Below, piece after piece: positions 50,448-62,409 of a stretch of 64,000 nucleotides of DNA (positions are counted from its first letter, which is position 1; every line of letters begins with the position of its first letter). Source of the stretch: Pleurotus djamor (taxonomy: Eukaryota; Basidiomycota; Agaricomycetes; Agaricales; Pleurotaceae); NCBI GenBank assembly GCA_029747585.1, contig JAPEVF010000037.1, positions 1-64,000 on the forward strand. Reading direction: 5' to 3'. Below the pieces are notes generated by a model that was not told where the DNA came from, ran no database searches, and saw only the letters and a program-made list of their open reading frames with translations. The translations under genes were made by a program, and so were the position numbers.

Positions 50448-51798
50448 ATGGGCTCTATGTTCTCTCAGCTGCAGAACGCTTTCCCTCCGAAATCGAAGTT
50501 TTCGGTGAACGATGTACCAGACTTGACTGGCAAGGTAGCCTTCCTATTCTTCGTTTATGTTCTTACAGGAGGCTAATGATCCCGCATTGTAGGTGATAAT
50601 CGTCACAGGCTCTAACACCGGGATTGGAAAAGAGATTGCAAAGGTAATTGACAGAATTCGCCTTGTCAAACGGGGATGGTGATTCACTTTGTCTTCATAG
50701 GGCCTTCTATCTCACAACGCCAAGGTTTATATCGCCGCACGGAATAAGGAAAAGTCAGAGGCAGCTATCCGAGACCTCAAGGCCGCTACCGGAAACGAGG
50801 CCTACTTCCTCCAGCTTGACCTCGCGAATCTCAAGTCCATCAAGCAGACTGTAGCCGAGTTTCTCAAGTACGTATCATTGCAACGACCTGGTTGCTTCAA
50901 AGTTTAACTCTTGGACACGTAGAAAAGAAACGCAACTTCATGTACTCTTTAACAACGGGTATGTGTTCAAACATCACAGTCCTCCGCCAGACATTGACCC
51001 TACCGATCAGCGGACTTGGCTTGCCCCCAATTGAGCAGATCACTGCGGATGGCTACGACCTGACATTTGGTACCAATGTCCTCGGTCCCTTCTACCTCAC
51101 CTCCCTCCTGCTGCCTACAATGATCGAAACCGCAAAACAGACTGGGCAGCCTTCGAGGGTGGTGAACACCAGCTCTTCCGCGGCTGAATTCGTCAAAGGA
51201 ATCGACTACGAAGCGTTGAAAGATGGTCCAGCCCGCATCAAGGCAGGAGTTAATCAAATGTACTTCCAAAGTAAATTTGTACGCTCGTTTTCTCGCAGGA
51301 AGCCTCTCTTCATCTCTAATGCCTTTCGAAACTAATATCAGGCCAACCTGGTCCATGGTATCGAATTATCCAGACGTTATTCTGACCAAGGAATAGTGTC
51401 TTGCGCCCTCAATCCAGGCAACATTATTTCTGACTTCCAACGCAATTGGAACCCATTTCTACGCCTTCTGACGGTGAGTTTTTCATCTCCCATATTACAT
51501 ATTATATGTCGTTAACTCAATGCGTACTCTCAGTCAGTGGCACTGTACCCAACGCCCAAAGGTGCTCTAACGCCCCTTTACGCCGGAACCACGGCCAGTG
51601 CTGAGTCAATCAACGGGCAGGTATGCTGATATTCCGTTGTAGTCCAACTCATCCGTTCTGATCACATCTTCCTGCTCTCATAGTGGATCCAACCTTGGGC
51701 ACGTATCGTTAAGATGTACCCCCCCCGCTGCTGACCCCGCTGTCGGCAAGAAGATGTGGGAATGGCTGGAAGCCCAGGTGGCCAATGTCGTGGGTTAG
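50448..51798 (+). CDS. Short-chain dehydrogenase/reductase, frame broken near the end
   Basis: Eight exons (50448-50534, 50593-50643, 50701-50867, 50923-50958, 51011-51278, 51342-51473, 51534-51620, 51684-51798). The Rossmann motif is VTGSNTGIGK (TGxxxGxG), then AARNKEKSE, LDLANL, NNGG, NTSSS and the catalytic YFQSK (YxxxK). This is the retinol-dehydrogenase/WW-oxidoreductase-like SDR group common in fungi; substrate unknown. A run of eight C at 51719-51726 shifts the frame and gives an early stop after KMYPPRC. With seven C the frame runs on as PAADPAVGKKMWEWLEAQV and stops at 51796-51798, for 313 residues. Start chosen at the Met preceding GSMFSQLQNAF. Confidence 0.87.
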
Positions 51799-52187
51799 GT
51801 TTGTGGCAGTCCTTTTGTTCCTCCCATACCGTCGTCGATCCATATCTATCCGTACCTGATCCGTACCTTCGTTAATATTACATCAGGAGCTATTTCATGC
51901 CCCGAATGCTAGACTCCCATTCAAATATCTAACGAAAACATGCCTGGAGGCAACCTTGGAGGTCCTAAAGTCGGCGAGTCTGATTTGTCGTACCAGTCCT
52001 TAGTCTCCCGTTCCTCATGATGGAACGACGGGTGCATAAGTGGTTCAGATATCTTTGCTAACAGTGCAAGGAGTCGAGAATTGAGTTTGTGAACTAAAAC
52101 ATCAAGTGCCCTGAAGTCAGAGGTTAAATATACAAGACGAGATGGCGGGAAAGGCATGATAAACGCGATTTATATGTGGAAGACATT
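51799..52187. other. Intergenic, convergent 3' ends
   Basis: About 390 bp between the ends of the SDR and SPRY genes. No coding feature was seen. Confidence 0.4.
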
Positions 52188-53234
52188 CTAGGCGAAGCCT
52201 CCAGAAGAACTAGCTGCCTGATATGAGGGGAGTTCATCATCTGGTCCACCCGATCCACCGCTCATTTGCCCGACGTGACCTTCAGCCATCCAAGCCCATT
52301 CATTGCCTTCCTTCCACCGGAAAAGCTCGGCCCCAAAATTGACCTCAAATTCGGTGCGGCCCATGACACCAATGGCAGCGAAGACATCGTGCATATGGCG
52401 AGGCAGATAGACCCCAACGAAAGCGTTGGGAAGGCGTTGGCCATTATATGTGAAGAACACTGCTCCAGTAGCGTACTCGTATCCGCAGCCGACCGTGTCA
52501 CCAGGTGAGATGCGTTGAACGGCGTCGGTGTAATCCCTACCACCGTCTGGGTCTTCAAAGAACTTGCGTAGGTCGTCCAAGTGCAGGGCGGCACTTAGTC
52601 TGTTCCATCCCGGTTGTCTCCAAATAGGGTACGGTCGGCATGCAGTACCTTAGCAGAGGCATGGTAAGCCACGCAACAGGTATTGAATAAACGAGACGTC
52701 CTCACCGACTGCGATGGAGCCATCCATACGCTTGACGAGAACTTCATAGTAAAATCCCTGCTTTGCGCGTATCTCGTAGAGACCAGCCATCATGGGCAGA
52801 TTGCTCAACAAACAGACGTCTTTGCAATCAGTCTTCGTTTCCACTTTACATAATGATGCGCCTCCTTTGGCTTCACCAGGATTCGTGATGCGGCCCAAGA
52901 AACGAGGAGTCTGAGGATATTCGATTTCCCAAGCTTTGGACCCCACATCTCTGATGCGATCTACCGCGGCAGAAGGGATCAACCGCGGTGGTTGAGGAGG
53001 ATAGTCCAAGCAAAATTGTTCTGCTGATTGATACTCGTCATCTGGAGCATCAGAATGAAGCCCATCTTTATGCTGCGGGAGATATTCATGGGTCAAATCG
53101 CAATTTCACCTTTCGAATTGACAACTTACCGATTGCTCTGGCGCTGCTGTCCATTCTGGGGGCAGCTCTGAATCGTGATGATGCGCTGACTGGCGGTCTG
53201 AGAACGAGTCCTTGAGATTTCTGAAGAAGCCCAT
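52188..53234 (-). CDS. SPRY-domain protein
   Basis: Exons 53130-53234, 52706-53072 and 52188-52648 give 310 residues in frame, starting MGFFRNLKDSFSDRQ. The SPRY fold is visible as GLYEIRAKQGFYYEVLVKRMDGSIAVG, WRQPGWNRLSAALHLDD, DTVGCGYEYATGAVFFTYNGQRL and HDVFAAIGVMGRTEFEVNFG. The C-terminus has PDDELPSYQAASS, containing a PSY motif that may bind WW domains. It resembles the SPRY part of Rsp5 adaptors Ear1/Ssh4, but no membrane segment was seen, so a soluble role is likely. The start is 119 bp from the divergent RPC11 start. Confidence 0.85.
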
Positions 53235-53353
53235 AGCTGTTAAAGGAGCGAATTACACCGAGACTGGTGGTCCCGTCCATCGAAGATATAGTGGGCGAGG
53301 AGGCTATACAACCAGCGCCTTGGCGTCAAGGGCGCTCGTTCCTGACTACAACG

Positions 53354-53914
53354 ATGTTATTCTGCCCAACTTGTGCCAACCTCTTGGTCATATCTGCGGA
53401 AACGGGATACAACAAATGGGCTTGCAATACTTGCGCCTACGAATTCCCCATCTCCAAGCAAGTAAGGGGCGTCTTGTTTTTTGTGTGGTTGTGGACGTTG
53501 ATGAGGCAAATTTCAAAGATGACTTCAAGAACAAGGTTGACTCGGAAGGAAGTTGACGATGTTCTTGGAGGTGATGAGATGTGGAAGCATGCTGATTCGA
53601 CTATGAGTGAGCATATCCAAGGGTATAGTCGTGGTGGATAGCTCATTGATCATGATATCTCAATCTAGCATCTTGCGATAAATGCAACCACGACCAGGCC
53701 TACTTCTACCAACTTCAGATACGTTCTGCCGACGAACCAATGACGACGTGTACGTCTTCCGTATACATATACATACAAAGCTTTTATTTTACTGAAATCT
53801 TTGCGGCCGAAAGTCTATAGGTGAGCTAAAGCGTTGCTACTGCCAGCTGCCAGAGCGTTTAATTCAAACTCATCCAGATGCGTCAACTGTGCGCATCAAT
53901 GGCGCGAAAACTGA
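53354..53914 (+). CDS. rpc11: RNA polymerase III subunit C11 (TFIIS-like)
   Basis: Exons 53354-53461, 53519-53606, 53669-53749, 53814-53820 and 53878-53914 give 106 residues, the usual length. The first zinc ribbon has CPTCANLL and WACNTCAYEF; the linker has RKEVDDVLGGDEMWKHADST; the second ribbon has CDKCNHDQAYFYQLQIRSADEPMTT, then FYRCVNCAHQWREN. The RSADE acidic pair is the catalytic hairpin that stimulates RNA cleavage at the Pol III active site, required for termination and reinitiation. The fourth exon is only 7 nt (TCTATAG) and is needed to make FYR. Confidence 0.93.
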
Positions 53915-54158
53915 TGTGGGTTCGTAACATCGGATCCATAACCTACGGAAGCTCGCCCACACACCGACGGACGTCCAACTCGAACAGATGAAGAACCATC
54001 CTCCACCGAATCGGTTCTCAAAAACGGATGGTGACAATAATATATTCGATCTTCCGTCGATAGCGACAGAAACGCTATATGGTTTATACAAGCTGTACTC
54101 TGATTAACGGCCCTTTGGTTAGAATCCCCGGTGATATAGATATGAAAGAAAAAATGGC

Positions 54159-56094
54159 TCATCGCCTGTAGGCGGCAGCCTTTTTGTCTGCGTAAATGCA
54201 ACTAATAGATTTGACATTTGCCCGTAACCACGGCAAAGCGGTATGCTCGATCCTTGGGCAACCGTCCATCTGCAGACGTTCAATTCGAGCTGGGGTGGGT
54301 GGCCCGGCGTCACCTAAACGTGCCTTGACTAACCGTACGATGGGACCCGTTGTCAAGAGGGGAGAACGGGAGACGTCAAGATCCCGAAGGTTTGGGCACA
54401 CGGTGGATGCGCAGGCACTTGAGAGGGATGAACCAATCAATGATTCCAAGATCATATTGACGTCTGACGAATAATGGCACACTGCGAGTGCCCGAAGTGA
54501 TGGAATACAACGCAAAAGTTCGACAAGCGCGGATGGGTTGAAGCTGCAAGAGGTGATTCGTAGCTCTTGTACCCCTACGACAAGGCCAGGAGTATCGTCT
54601 GAGCACTGCAGCTGTCGCGCGAGGGACTGGAAGGTAGGCGTGAGATCGATAGAATTGGATGACAAGTCGAAGACGCGCAGATTGGGAAGCGTCAGAAAGT
54701 CGAAGATGTTCTTCAGATTGAACGTTCCGATGAGACGGAGGCATGAAAGGTTGGAGTGTGTCAGTGGAGACGGAAGGAGAGGGACGGCGGAGTGTGAGTG
54801 ACCGTCGAGCTCCAGTACCTCCAGAGAAGGGGTGGTCCGCAGGAAGGATAGTAAGTCACCTTCAGGAAGGAGCTTGACTTTTCTCAGTCTCAACATTCGG
54901 AGGTGGGTGACTCCGAGCGTCGTGAGGTGCGAGAAGGAAGATTCACCTCCATCTAACGTCAGGTGAAGTATACGGGAACTAGATGCACTGTCAGGATGCA
55001 GCGCACCCAAGTTGTGCAAAACCTCGCTCCATGGAGGTAGGCTGCCGCTGGGAAGGGGATTCCTCAAGAGTTCTAGAGTTTCTAGGTTGGGAAGCATCTG
55101 AGACAGGAGTGAATGTTCGCAGAGGGACTCTGGCGAACTCCAGTTTTCCGTGGTGAATGACCGAACGCCATCCCAAAGGACGCCTTTGAGGACGGTTTTC
55201 GTGAGGTAGTCTTCGGGGCTTTGCGCTGAATGGGTGTAACGGAGAGTATCAAGGGTTTGGAAGAACGAGGATTTGATCACAAGTTGCCGGATCTGTCCTC
55301 GAGCACGGCCTATCCAAAGCTGTGCCTTTTTCTCCGGGTGCAATTTTGTCAGCACAAGCCTATTCCAGAGGCTAGGGACAGTGTGCGCGATGGCACGCCA
55401 ATGGCGACAGACGGCGGTCAGCTGGATGAGTGCAGAAGACCCTGAGGGACCTGAAGGAATGACGTCGTGCGGGGCGCCATGGGGAACCGCAGTAACCTCT
55501 TTGAAAATAGCAACAGTCAATTCCCATGGAATCTTAGAGAACGGAGAAGCAGGAGGTCCACTGGAGGACGCAACGAATGTACCGCCGTTGGTCTGGAGAT
55601 GGCGAAAAGCGAGTTGTTCTGAGAGCATGATCTCCTTTTCCAGGTCATCGAATTCGGACATCCGTTTTGCGAAGTTGTTGTCTCCGACGTTTGCTCTTTC
55701 CCTGGCTTTCCCTAGCATGAGCCTCGCACCCTGATACTTTCTAGCTTGTACCAAAGCTTTCGCTGAACGAGCATAGCCTTGCCATCGATCCGGGACAAGT
55801 TCTATCACTCGTTTGGCGTCCAGTAGCGCAGGAGTGATATTACTCATCATAAGATGGGCGGCAGCGCGCGAGTCGTAAAGGCTAAAAAGTGGTGGCCCAC
55901 AGCCAGCGACATTCCTCGTCGTCTCTGCCAAACAAATTGCCTGTCTCCTGGGTCAGCACATGTCGCCACACAGCTTGACAACGCATGCTGACCGCATTAA
56001 AGTGTTCTAAAGCCGCCAGATAGTCCTTGCGCTTGAACGATTCGATTCCTTTGAAAAAGTGAGGGGACCACGGCGGTGAGGAAGAAGAGGTCAT
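54159..56094 (-). CDS. TPR/F-box/LRR protein
   Basis: Exons 55993-56094 and 54159-55940, separated by a 52-nt intron, give 627 residues. The N-terminus forms TPR-like helices (SPHFFKGIESFKRKDYLAALEHFNAAI, YDSRAAAHLMM, DRWQGYARSAKALVQARKYQGA). An F-box follows near residue 170 (SKIPWELTVAIFKEV, QLTAVCRHWRAIAHTVPSLWNRL) and then leucine-rich repeats (LRMLRLRKVKLLPEG, LRVFDLSSNSIDLT, ERLQMDGCPRIEHTAL). This is the layout of fungal Dia2/Pof3-type proteins, which act as SCF receptors in replication and heterochromatin. Similarity to Dia2/Pof3 is by architecture only. The gene is convergent with RPC11, 244 bp apart. Confidence 0.78.
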
Positions 56095-56344
56095 TGCCTG
56101 ACAAATCCACAAGATTTCCAAGCAAGCCTTGGTTGCTTAGGGGGACATGCGGAAGTCCGAACGTAACAGTCGCGATCGGTAACAGCACGTGGCGCTCAAT
56201 AACATTCCCATTCGTGCCTGATCTGTCACGGCGCTGAAAACCATCCGAAGCCAAGCCAAGCAGGAATTTGAAATTGAAGATCGAAAGCCCCTATGTTACA
56301 CCAACCCCCTCACACTCATCTTACACCTCGACCTCAGGACTAAT

Positions 56345-58398
56345 TCACAAAGTGATCCTCTTCTTCTTGAAAACATACTTTCCGCCGTACCACAAGCATA
56401 CCACCAGAATGAATGCGCCCACAATGGCCGCTCCAATATATCCACTTTGTTCGTTAGCCTAAAGCATCGTCAATGAGCTGATGAGAAGAGGGACGTGCAA
56501 GTTGCTACTTACATTAGCCCAACCTCTCCACCAACGACCAGCGAGTCCTCCTCCATGCCCATCATTGGCCTCTGCAGCTTCGCGACAAGCGGCACAATTC
56601 TCACCAATGAGCCCCATGATAGTAATGAGCGAGATGCTAGTGATAGGGCATGGATTCAAATGTGGAGATCACCCAGATAGAAGACAGTACCTGAAGGCAA
56701 CGATGATGCTCATCAACGTAAGGATGATACTGAGCCCAGACATCATGTTCCTCTTCAGAACCAAGGCTTGGGGATCAGGTGAGTTCGAAGGGAGCTGCAA
56801 CCCTCCTGTAGACGAAGCTGGTTGAGGATCATCGTTTGGCGTCCCAACGTCAGCGGACTTGATCCCTTTGTAAGTGTCATCCCTGTCGGCATCACCCGAG
56901 TCCATGAATTGAGGTAAGGTATCCTCGGCTAATTCATTACTTCCAGCAATCCCCTCGTCCGTACTTTGCGTCTTATTATCAATGATTGCCCAACCTCGTT
57001 CAGGAAAGCCCGAATAAGAGTAAAGCATGAGTATGGAGTCAGCCGAATCGACTAGGGTCATCCCAGCCGTGAACAAAAGCTATGGAGAGGTGAATTGAGC
57101 AACTGCTCTGAGAAAGGACAAAAAGAAGGCCTACAGGGAGAATGACGATGTATGAATGCGGGATAGGTTTCCCATCAGACCCATTCTTGGCAATAGCGGA
57201 TACCGCAAGTAGTGCAATGGAGGATGCCGTGTCGAACCCTGGGGTATTATAACTGTCAGCTCAAAGGTCAACAGCAAATTTTGAGCAGAGGTCACACCTA
57301 GCCCAAATAACACGCCCACGGGATACATCTAGGGCAAGGCAGTGAGATTCGAAAGTGGGGGCGGACGACATCAGGAGCGTGTACCTTCCATGGACGATCT
57401 ACAAACGTAATAATGGGGCCTATAATCCTTAGCACGAGGGTCTGATTGTGTTTGGGGTCATCGTCTAATTCCAAGGCCTCAGGGGGCAATTGACCTGAAG
57501 CAACGAGTTGCTCGCGTTGCTTCACCTAAAGACAATAAGAGACCATGAGTATTTTGGCTTCAACATGAATTTTGGCTTCAACATGACTAAAGCAAACTGG
57601 ACGTACTCTGCGCCTGTGCTGGACGATGCGCCAAAGAATGATCGAGTTCGCGAGACCCACGATAAATAGGAACGAGCCGCTGACTGACGCGCCTGCAGAA
57701 AGGTTCTGATTTCGAGCCACCGCGTGTGTAGGGGTGACTTGCCTATAATGCCCCCGACAGAGCCAACACCATCAAGCCTGTTCGAGATGTCGGTTGATAT
57801 GGCTATCGCGACAATCTGTTATCAGGACCGATCAATGCCTGAATGACAATGTTTGCGAGGGGAGAACATACGACGACGACAACGATGGTGCTATGTCCGA
57901 GGGAAAAGAAGAGACCGCACGTCACGGGGAGTTGGCCCATACTGATAAGGCCTCTTGTGGCATTGTCAATGGCGCTAGTGAAGAGGGTTAGACGGGTATA
58001 GAGCTCGTTCGTGGGTTTATGGGGCACCTTATGTGATCAGCATCTAGTGCTGTAATATTGATTAGGTGGGGAGAGGTATGGGTCATGCAAAATATATTTA
58101 CGGACCATGACGCAAGCCCAGGGTCTATAATAGCACAACGGGGATATTTGTGAGCAGTTCCAGCGTATGAGTTATTTACGGCACCAACCCAAGCGAGTAA
58201 AGCCAGACTGAGGATCGGTTGTGTAGCCTTATCGCGGCCAAAGAGAAGGGCAGCCACAATCCAGAAAGCGGCATTGACTAGGACTTCTGAAGTAATAAGC
58301 AACGCTGATCTGCCAAAGAGGGTGAGTCTGAACGCCTTCATGAACTTCATGATAATGATAAGTATGTAGATCGTGAGGGCAGACGGGATCAAATCCAT
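56345..58398 (-). CDS. nic1: NiCoT nickel/cobalt transporter
   Basis: A multi-exon membrane protein. The signature ALDADHIRAIDNATR in helix II is assembled across an intron near 58000, followed by GLFFSLGHSTIVVVV. Later motifs are GFDTASSIALLAVSAIA and LLFTAGMTLVDSADSILMLYSY, both diagnostic of the NiCoT family. The final exons give ISLITIMGLIGENC, GRWWRGWANANEQSGYIGAAIVGAFILVVCLWYGGKYVFKKK and the stop at 56345. It should take up Ni2+ or Co2+ at the plasma membrane, for example to supply urease. The start at 58398 (MDLIPSALTIYIL) is the first in-frame Met; an upstream exon starting near 58477 is possible. Confidence 0.88.
57551..57586. repeat. 18-bp tandem duplication in a NiCoT intron
   Basis: The unit ATTTTGGCTTCAACATGA occurs twice without mismatch (57551-57568, 57569-57586) inside the intron upstream of the exon starting VKQREQLVASGQL. 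It does not touch coding sequence. Confidence 0.85.
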
Positions 58399-58475
58399 TC
58401 GAGCCCCTGACGTCCTTATGGGAGTCGGAGTCGGAGTCCGGCGCTTGCTTCCCACGAGCCCTACTTACTTCCGCC

Positions 58476-60037
58476 ATGACCGCCGCGGCCGCTCTGCTGC
58501 AAGAGTAAGTCGTGCGGCTCGTGCCTCGTCGTACTCCCTCCAAAGTTGATTATCTTGTGCCATCAGAATATCCACAGGATCACTCAAAGCATTTCGTGCT
58601 CTCGTACCGAAACCTAATGACCGCATCCCTGTTTCTCCCTCAACTCTGCTCCATGTAGCTGGAGCATCGATACCACTACTTTTCCTTGCTTATCTTGCAC
58701 GGCGGTCAGATACATATGTTCCTCGGTTATTGATTCTTCCTACGGCCATAGTAGCAATAATCAAAGTTGCCTTTGGCTTTGTCTGGATGACCCCTGCATT
58801 GAACGTCTATAACTGGGGACAATGTACGTCATAACCATGCTTTGCTTGTTCCAAGCTCAACTCGACCTGTGCTTCAGGCCTCCTGGCCGAGGTTCTGGTT
58901 GGGAAAGCCCTAGAATTTGCTTTTACAAAAGAGGGGATGCTGAAGAAGGGAGAAATCCAGCCTGGTCAACTTAACGACGCGCGGCAGCTGGGTGGCCCCA
59001 AGGAGACTAAAGGAGCATTCCCCTCTTGGTTCGCCGATGCAGTTAGCGTCATTCACACCACCAGAGGACTATCATACAAATTCTCAAATGGCGCCTACGT
59101 TCCTAAACACACTCGACCCCTACAACGACAACCTTTCCTCATGGCCACTCTGCGTTCATTTCTGTTCAACTTTCTTGCGCTTGACCTCTTTGAGTCTATT
59201 CTCAAGCTCTTTCCCGGCGTGGGTTTACCCTCAGGTGGATCCATGTTTTACCCTTCACTCCCATACGTCACCAGATACATCGTGTCTACTATCATTCATA
59301 TCCTCACGGGATCATCCCTGCTTGTCGGCTTCGGAATGGTATACGATTTAGTTACCTTCTTAGCTGTCGCGATCTTCGATGGCTCACCTCTAAACTGGCC
59401 ACCCGTCATCGACAATCCCTGGATATCCCAATCAATGCACGAATTCTGGGGGCGACGATGGCACCAGCTCCTTCGGCAAACTTTCCTCGTTTTTGGAGGA
59501 TATCCGTTGGGTTCCATATTTCGCCATCTCCGTCTACCGCCAGACTTCGGTATGTTAATCGGAACCTTCTTGGCTTCAGGACTTTTCCATGAATGCTCTA
59601 TCTATGCGATGAACAAGGGGTTTGATTCGGCACCTGTGATGTACTTCATGGCCCAGGTCCCCGTGATGATCATCGAGCGTTTGTGGCGTAGACTCACGGG
59701 TAGGCGAGTCGGTGGCCCCGTTGGGCGTTTGTGGGTGTACTGCAACCTTTTCTTCGGAGCCCAACTAATGGGTGAGGCAAATTTCAACTCTTCGATTTTT
59801 GTGGCTAATCGGACGGTTTGTCCAGTTGATTCCTGGCATCGAAGAGGGTTAGGTGGCGGCATGGTAAGCCTTTGCCCCATGTTGTTCGCCTTGAGCTCAT
59901 TAATGGTCATAGGTTATCCCCCCATTTATAAGCCCAACGCGTCTCTTTCTCGTCCCTCTCATCCAGAAGTCTTTGCATTCTTGATTGTATCCGTAGCCGC
60001 ATACTTGTACCCAACTTTACGTATCTATATACACTAA
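58476..60037 (+). CDS. MBOAT / wax-synthase-domain acyltransferase
   Basis: Exons 58476-58504, 58567-58823 and 58878-60037 give 481 residues. Hydrophobic segments occur throughout (LLFLAYLARR, LLILPTAIVAIIKVAFGFVW, FLFNFLALDLF, IVSTIIHILTGSSLLVGFGMV). The wax-synthase domain core is NPWISQSMHEFWGRRWHQLLRQTF, and the catalytic His candidate lies in FLASGLFHECSIYA. Fungal proteins of this class transfer acyl groups to alcohols or terpenoids in the ER; substrate is unknown. It is divergent from the NiCoT gene with 77 bp between chosen starts. A terpene synthase lies 2.4 kb downstream, but an unrelated cyclin gene separates them. Confidence 0.85.
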
Positions 60038-60285
60038 TCATTTAATAGCTAGTCTTGCACACGTTACAGCGTTCTGTATCCCCATTGTATCCCCGGTTTT
60101 GATTGACAATGCATGTATTACGGCGCATAGGTCGGTGCCTTGATCAATCTTGATAACAAAAAAGACATGATTGCCCATTCCATCCTCGCCGGCGGATTGA
60201 TATGTCTTATACACCGGTACCCACAACACCCTGTGGACCGAATAGGAACCTCACTGTCCCTTCGTTACGACCCAGCTGCATGGCT

Positions 60286-61714
60286 TCATCTCCAACACTT
60301 GAGTCGGACAGACCCAAAGGTTGGCGAACTCGAGGTGGATGCTCCTGCTCCCGCATGTGGATTTTGAGTCGTATGAGTTGATCAGATTTGTATGGGGCTG
60401 ATATAACGCGAAATTAACATCAAATTGTGCGAAGCAGAGGGGGAAAGACTCACTTTGCACTGGCATGATTTGTTGATCTTGCTTAGAACGGGATGTCAAG
60501 TGTGGAGATGGAGATGAGGGAGTACTAGGCGACGTATTGGCTGACGAATTCTGGGCTCCATAGATGAGCAAGTCCAGAATGATATGAGCAAGCTCTACGA
60601 GATAACCTTAGCAATAGCGGTGGCTGGGAACGAGGATAATACCAACCTTCGAGGTCTTCAATCTGGGCGTGATACTTGACTTGCCAATCGCCACCCTTGT
60701 GCAACGCTTCCGCAAAGGTGGCGGCTGAACGGATGTCATCTGTACGCGATGCTTCCGGTTGCTCAAACGAGGTGAGCAGGGCCGCAACATAAAGGCTGCC
60801 TAGCGCAACAACGTGTGGAGGGTATTGGAGCGGAACAAAAGTCCGGTGGCTAAACACAAGTAAGGGACGATCTTGCGGGAATCAACGCATTGCAACACAC
60901 CAATCGATCGCGATACGCCACGCAAATTTCGTAAGCTGTTTTGACGCTACAACGGTGTCAACGGCGCATTAGCTCGGATTGTAAGAGGGTACCTCCAAGG
61001 GCTTTCCCAAGCTTGATGACGTAGGGGAATGCCATTCTCGAAGTGAAATTGAAACATATCGTTTCGAGGATCAAGCGTTCGATCGCAAGGAGACGCTGCC
61101 TATCGCCCTCAACCACCTAATAATAAGGATGAGGCCTTGAAACTAGGGAAATTTAGCGAGTTATACGGACTTGCTGGTCCATGCTATCGATGTCTACCTC
61201 GCCACCAGGGGTTTTGGACCTTGGTAGGTGGTGCAAGCGAAGTGCATATGACACGGCCAGAAGTTCCCGAGGCTTCTTCAAGGTGTCGTGCATCTTTCCG
61301 GATACATAGACGGAAGCGAGCGCAACATCCTGGATGAGAAAAGAAAGGTAAATCTACACCGAAACATTGGAGAGGACAGGATCCATGTCTCACCTGGTAT
61401 TGAAAGTCCTTCAGAGGAAAGAACAGATGAAACCTATGGTACAGGCACTGTGCGGTCGCGATAGTACGCCTCGGGCTAAAAGAAAGGGTCCGGTTCATTT
61501 CGTTTCTTTCGCGCCTGACTGAATTGGGCCATACATACAAACCAATCCGACCAGAGAGGGCTTCAATGAAGGCACATGCACTTTGCCTCGTTCGGTCTTC
61601 ATTGGCGACGGATAGCTTTCCTCGTTGCTTGGAAGAGAGATATTCTACTTCTGTCGGAGTGAAGTACGGGTGATGATATTTGGAGGAAGCTTGAGGCTCA
61701 GGTGGGATTGACAT
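60286..61714 (-). CDS. Cyclin, Ctk2/cyclin K-like
   Basis: It starts MSIPPEPQASSKYHHPYFTP at 61714. The cyclin box begins ANEDRTRQSACAFIEALSGRIGFPRRTIATAQCLYHRFHLFFPLKDFQYQDVALASVYVSGK, shown here in spliced order. The second box has RLILETICFNF, MAFPYVIKLGKALG and TFVPLQYPPHVVALGSLYVAALL. This pattern fits the cyclin K/T/Ctk2 group that activates RNA polymerase II CTD kinases. The end is uncertain: a last intron after MPVQ would give a stop at 60286, while reading through gives a stop at 60251. Which CTD kinase it serves is inference. Confidence 0.75.
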
Positions 61715-62409
61715 GGTCGTTGATGAGGGAAGGCTGCATGGGCGCTTAGCGCTGGAAAGAAAGCGCGTATTACGGCCACGTGCCGATCGCTTTTTAAACT
61801 CCAACTACTCAGAATTTACTGCTTCCACGATCAAGATCTCAGACACCGCGAGGTTTGCCTGTTGAGTCTCTTCCTTTGTATCCTCCCTGAATCTCACATA
61901 AAAGCAGACAGAAACGCGTCTATTTCTCCGCAATAAGTGTCGAATTAATTCCTTATGTCTTGCGCCGTTCGTTCCAAGCCTGAGAGAAAGGGCAATAAGC
62001 AATCAATAAGTACTAGTATTATTATTTTCATTTTCTCGACTATACAGACGGCTAATTTCATTGAAAGTCTAGCGTAAACACTCAGGCATCCCCGGCCTGT
62101 ATTACCCCATGTAACAACCATGCTCTAGTCTAGAGCCACGACTCGCCTTTTCGCCTCTGTTACGAACCTGAGCCCACAGACCCTTCGTGGCTAAGTGTGC
62201 GCATTGATAACTGGGCTTGCGCCGACTCGTCTGTGTCTCTGCATGGCCTTCTTCTCCGAGAATCAACTCTCTGACGCCCCCTCTCGTGACCGCAAATCAA
62301 GATTCGCTACCTTTTGGCCTCCAACTCATGCCTCCAAACCCAGAGGAATTTAAAGGAAGTATCTGAACGTAAGTCACATCCCCATAACCCACTCCTCCCT
62401 CGTTCTGAC
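61715..62409. promoter_or_regulatory. Divergent promoter: cyclin / terpene synthase
   Basis: About 695 bp between divergent starts. A short upstream exon of the terpene synthase may lie at about 62240-62350 but lacks a clean in-frame ATG. No specific element was recognised. Confidence 0.4.

Noticed and set aside
58424..58441. GGAGTC short tandem repeat
   Set aside because: Only about three units; low-complexity sequence near the NiCoT start with no clear role.
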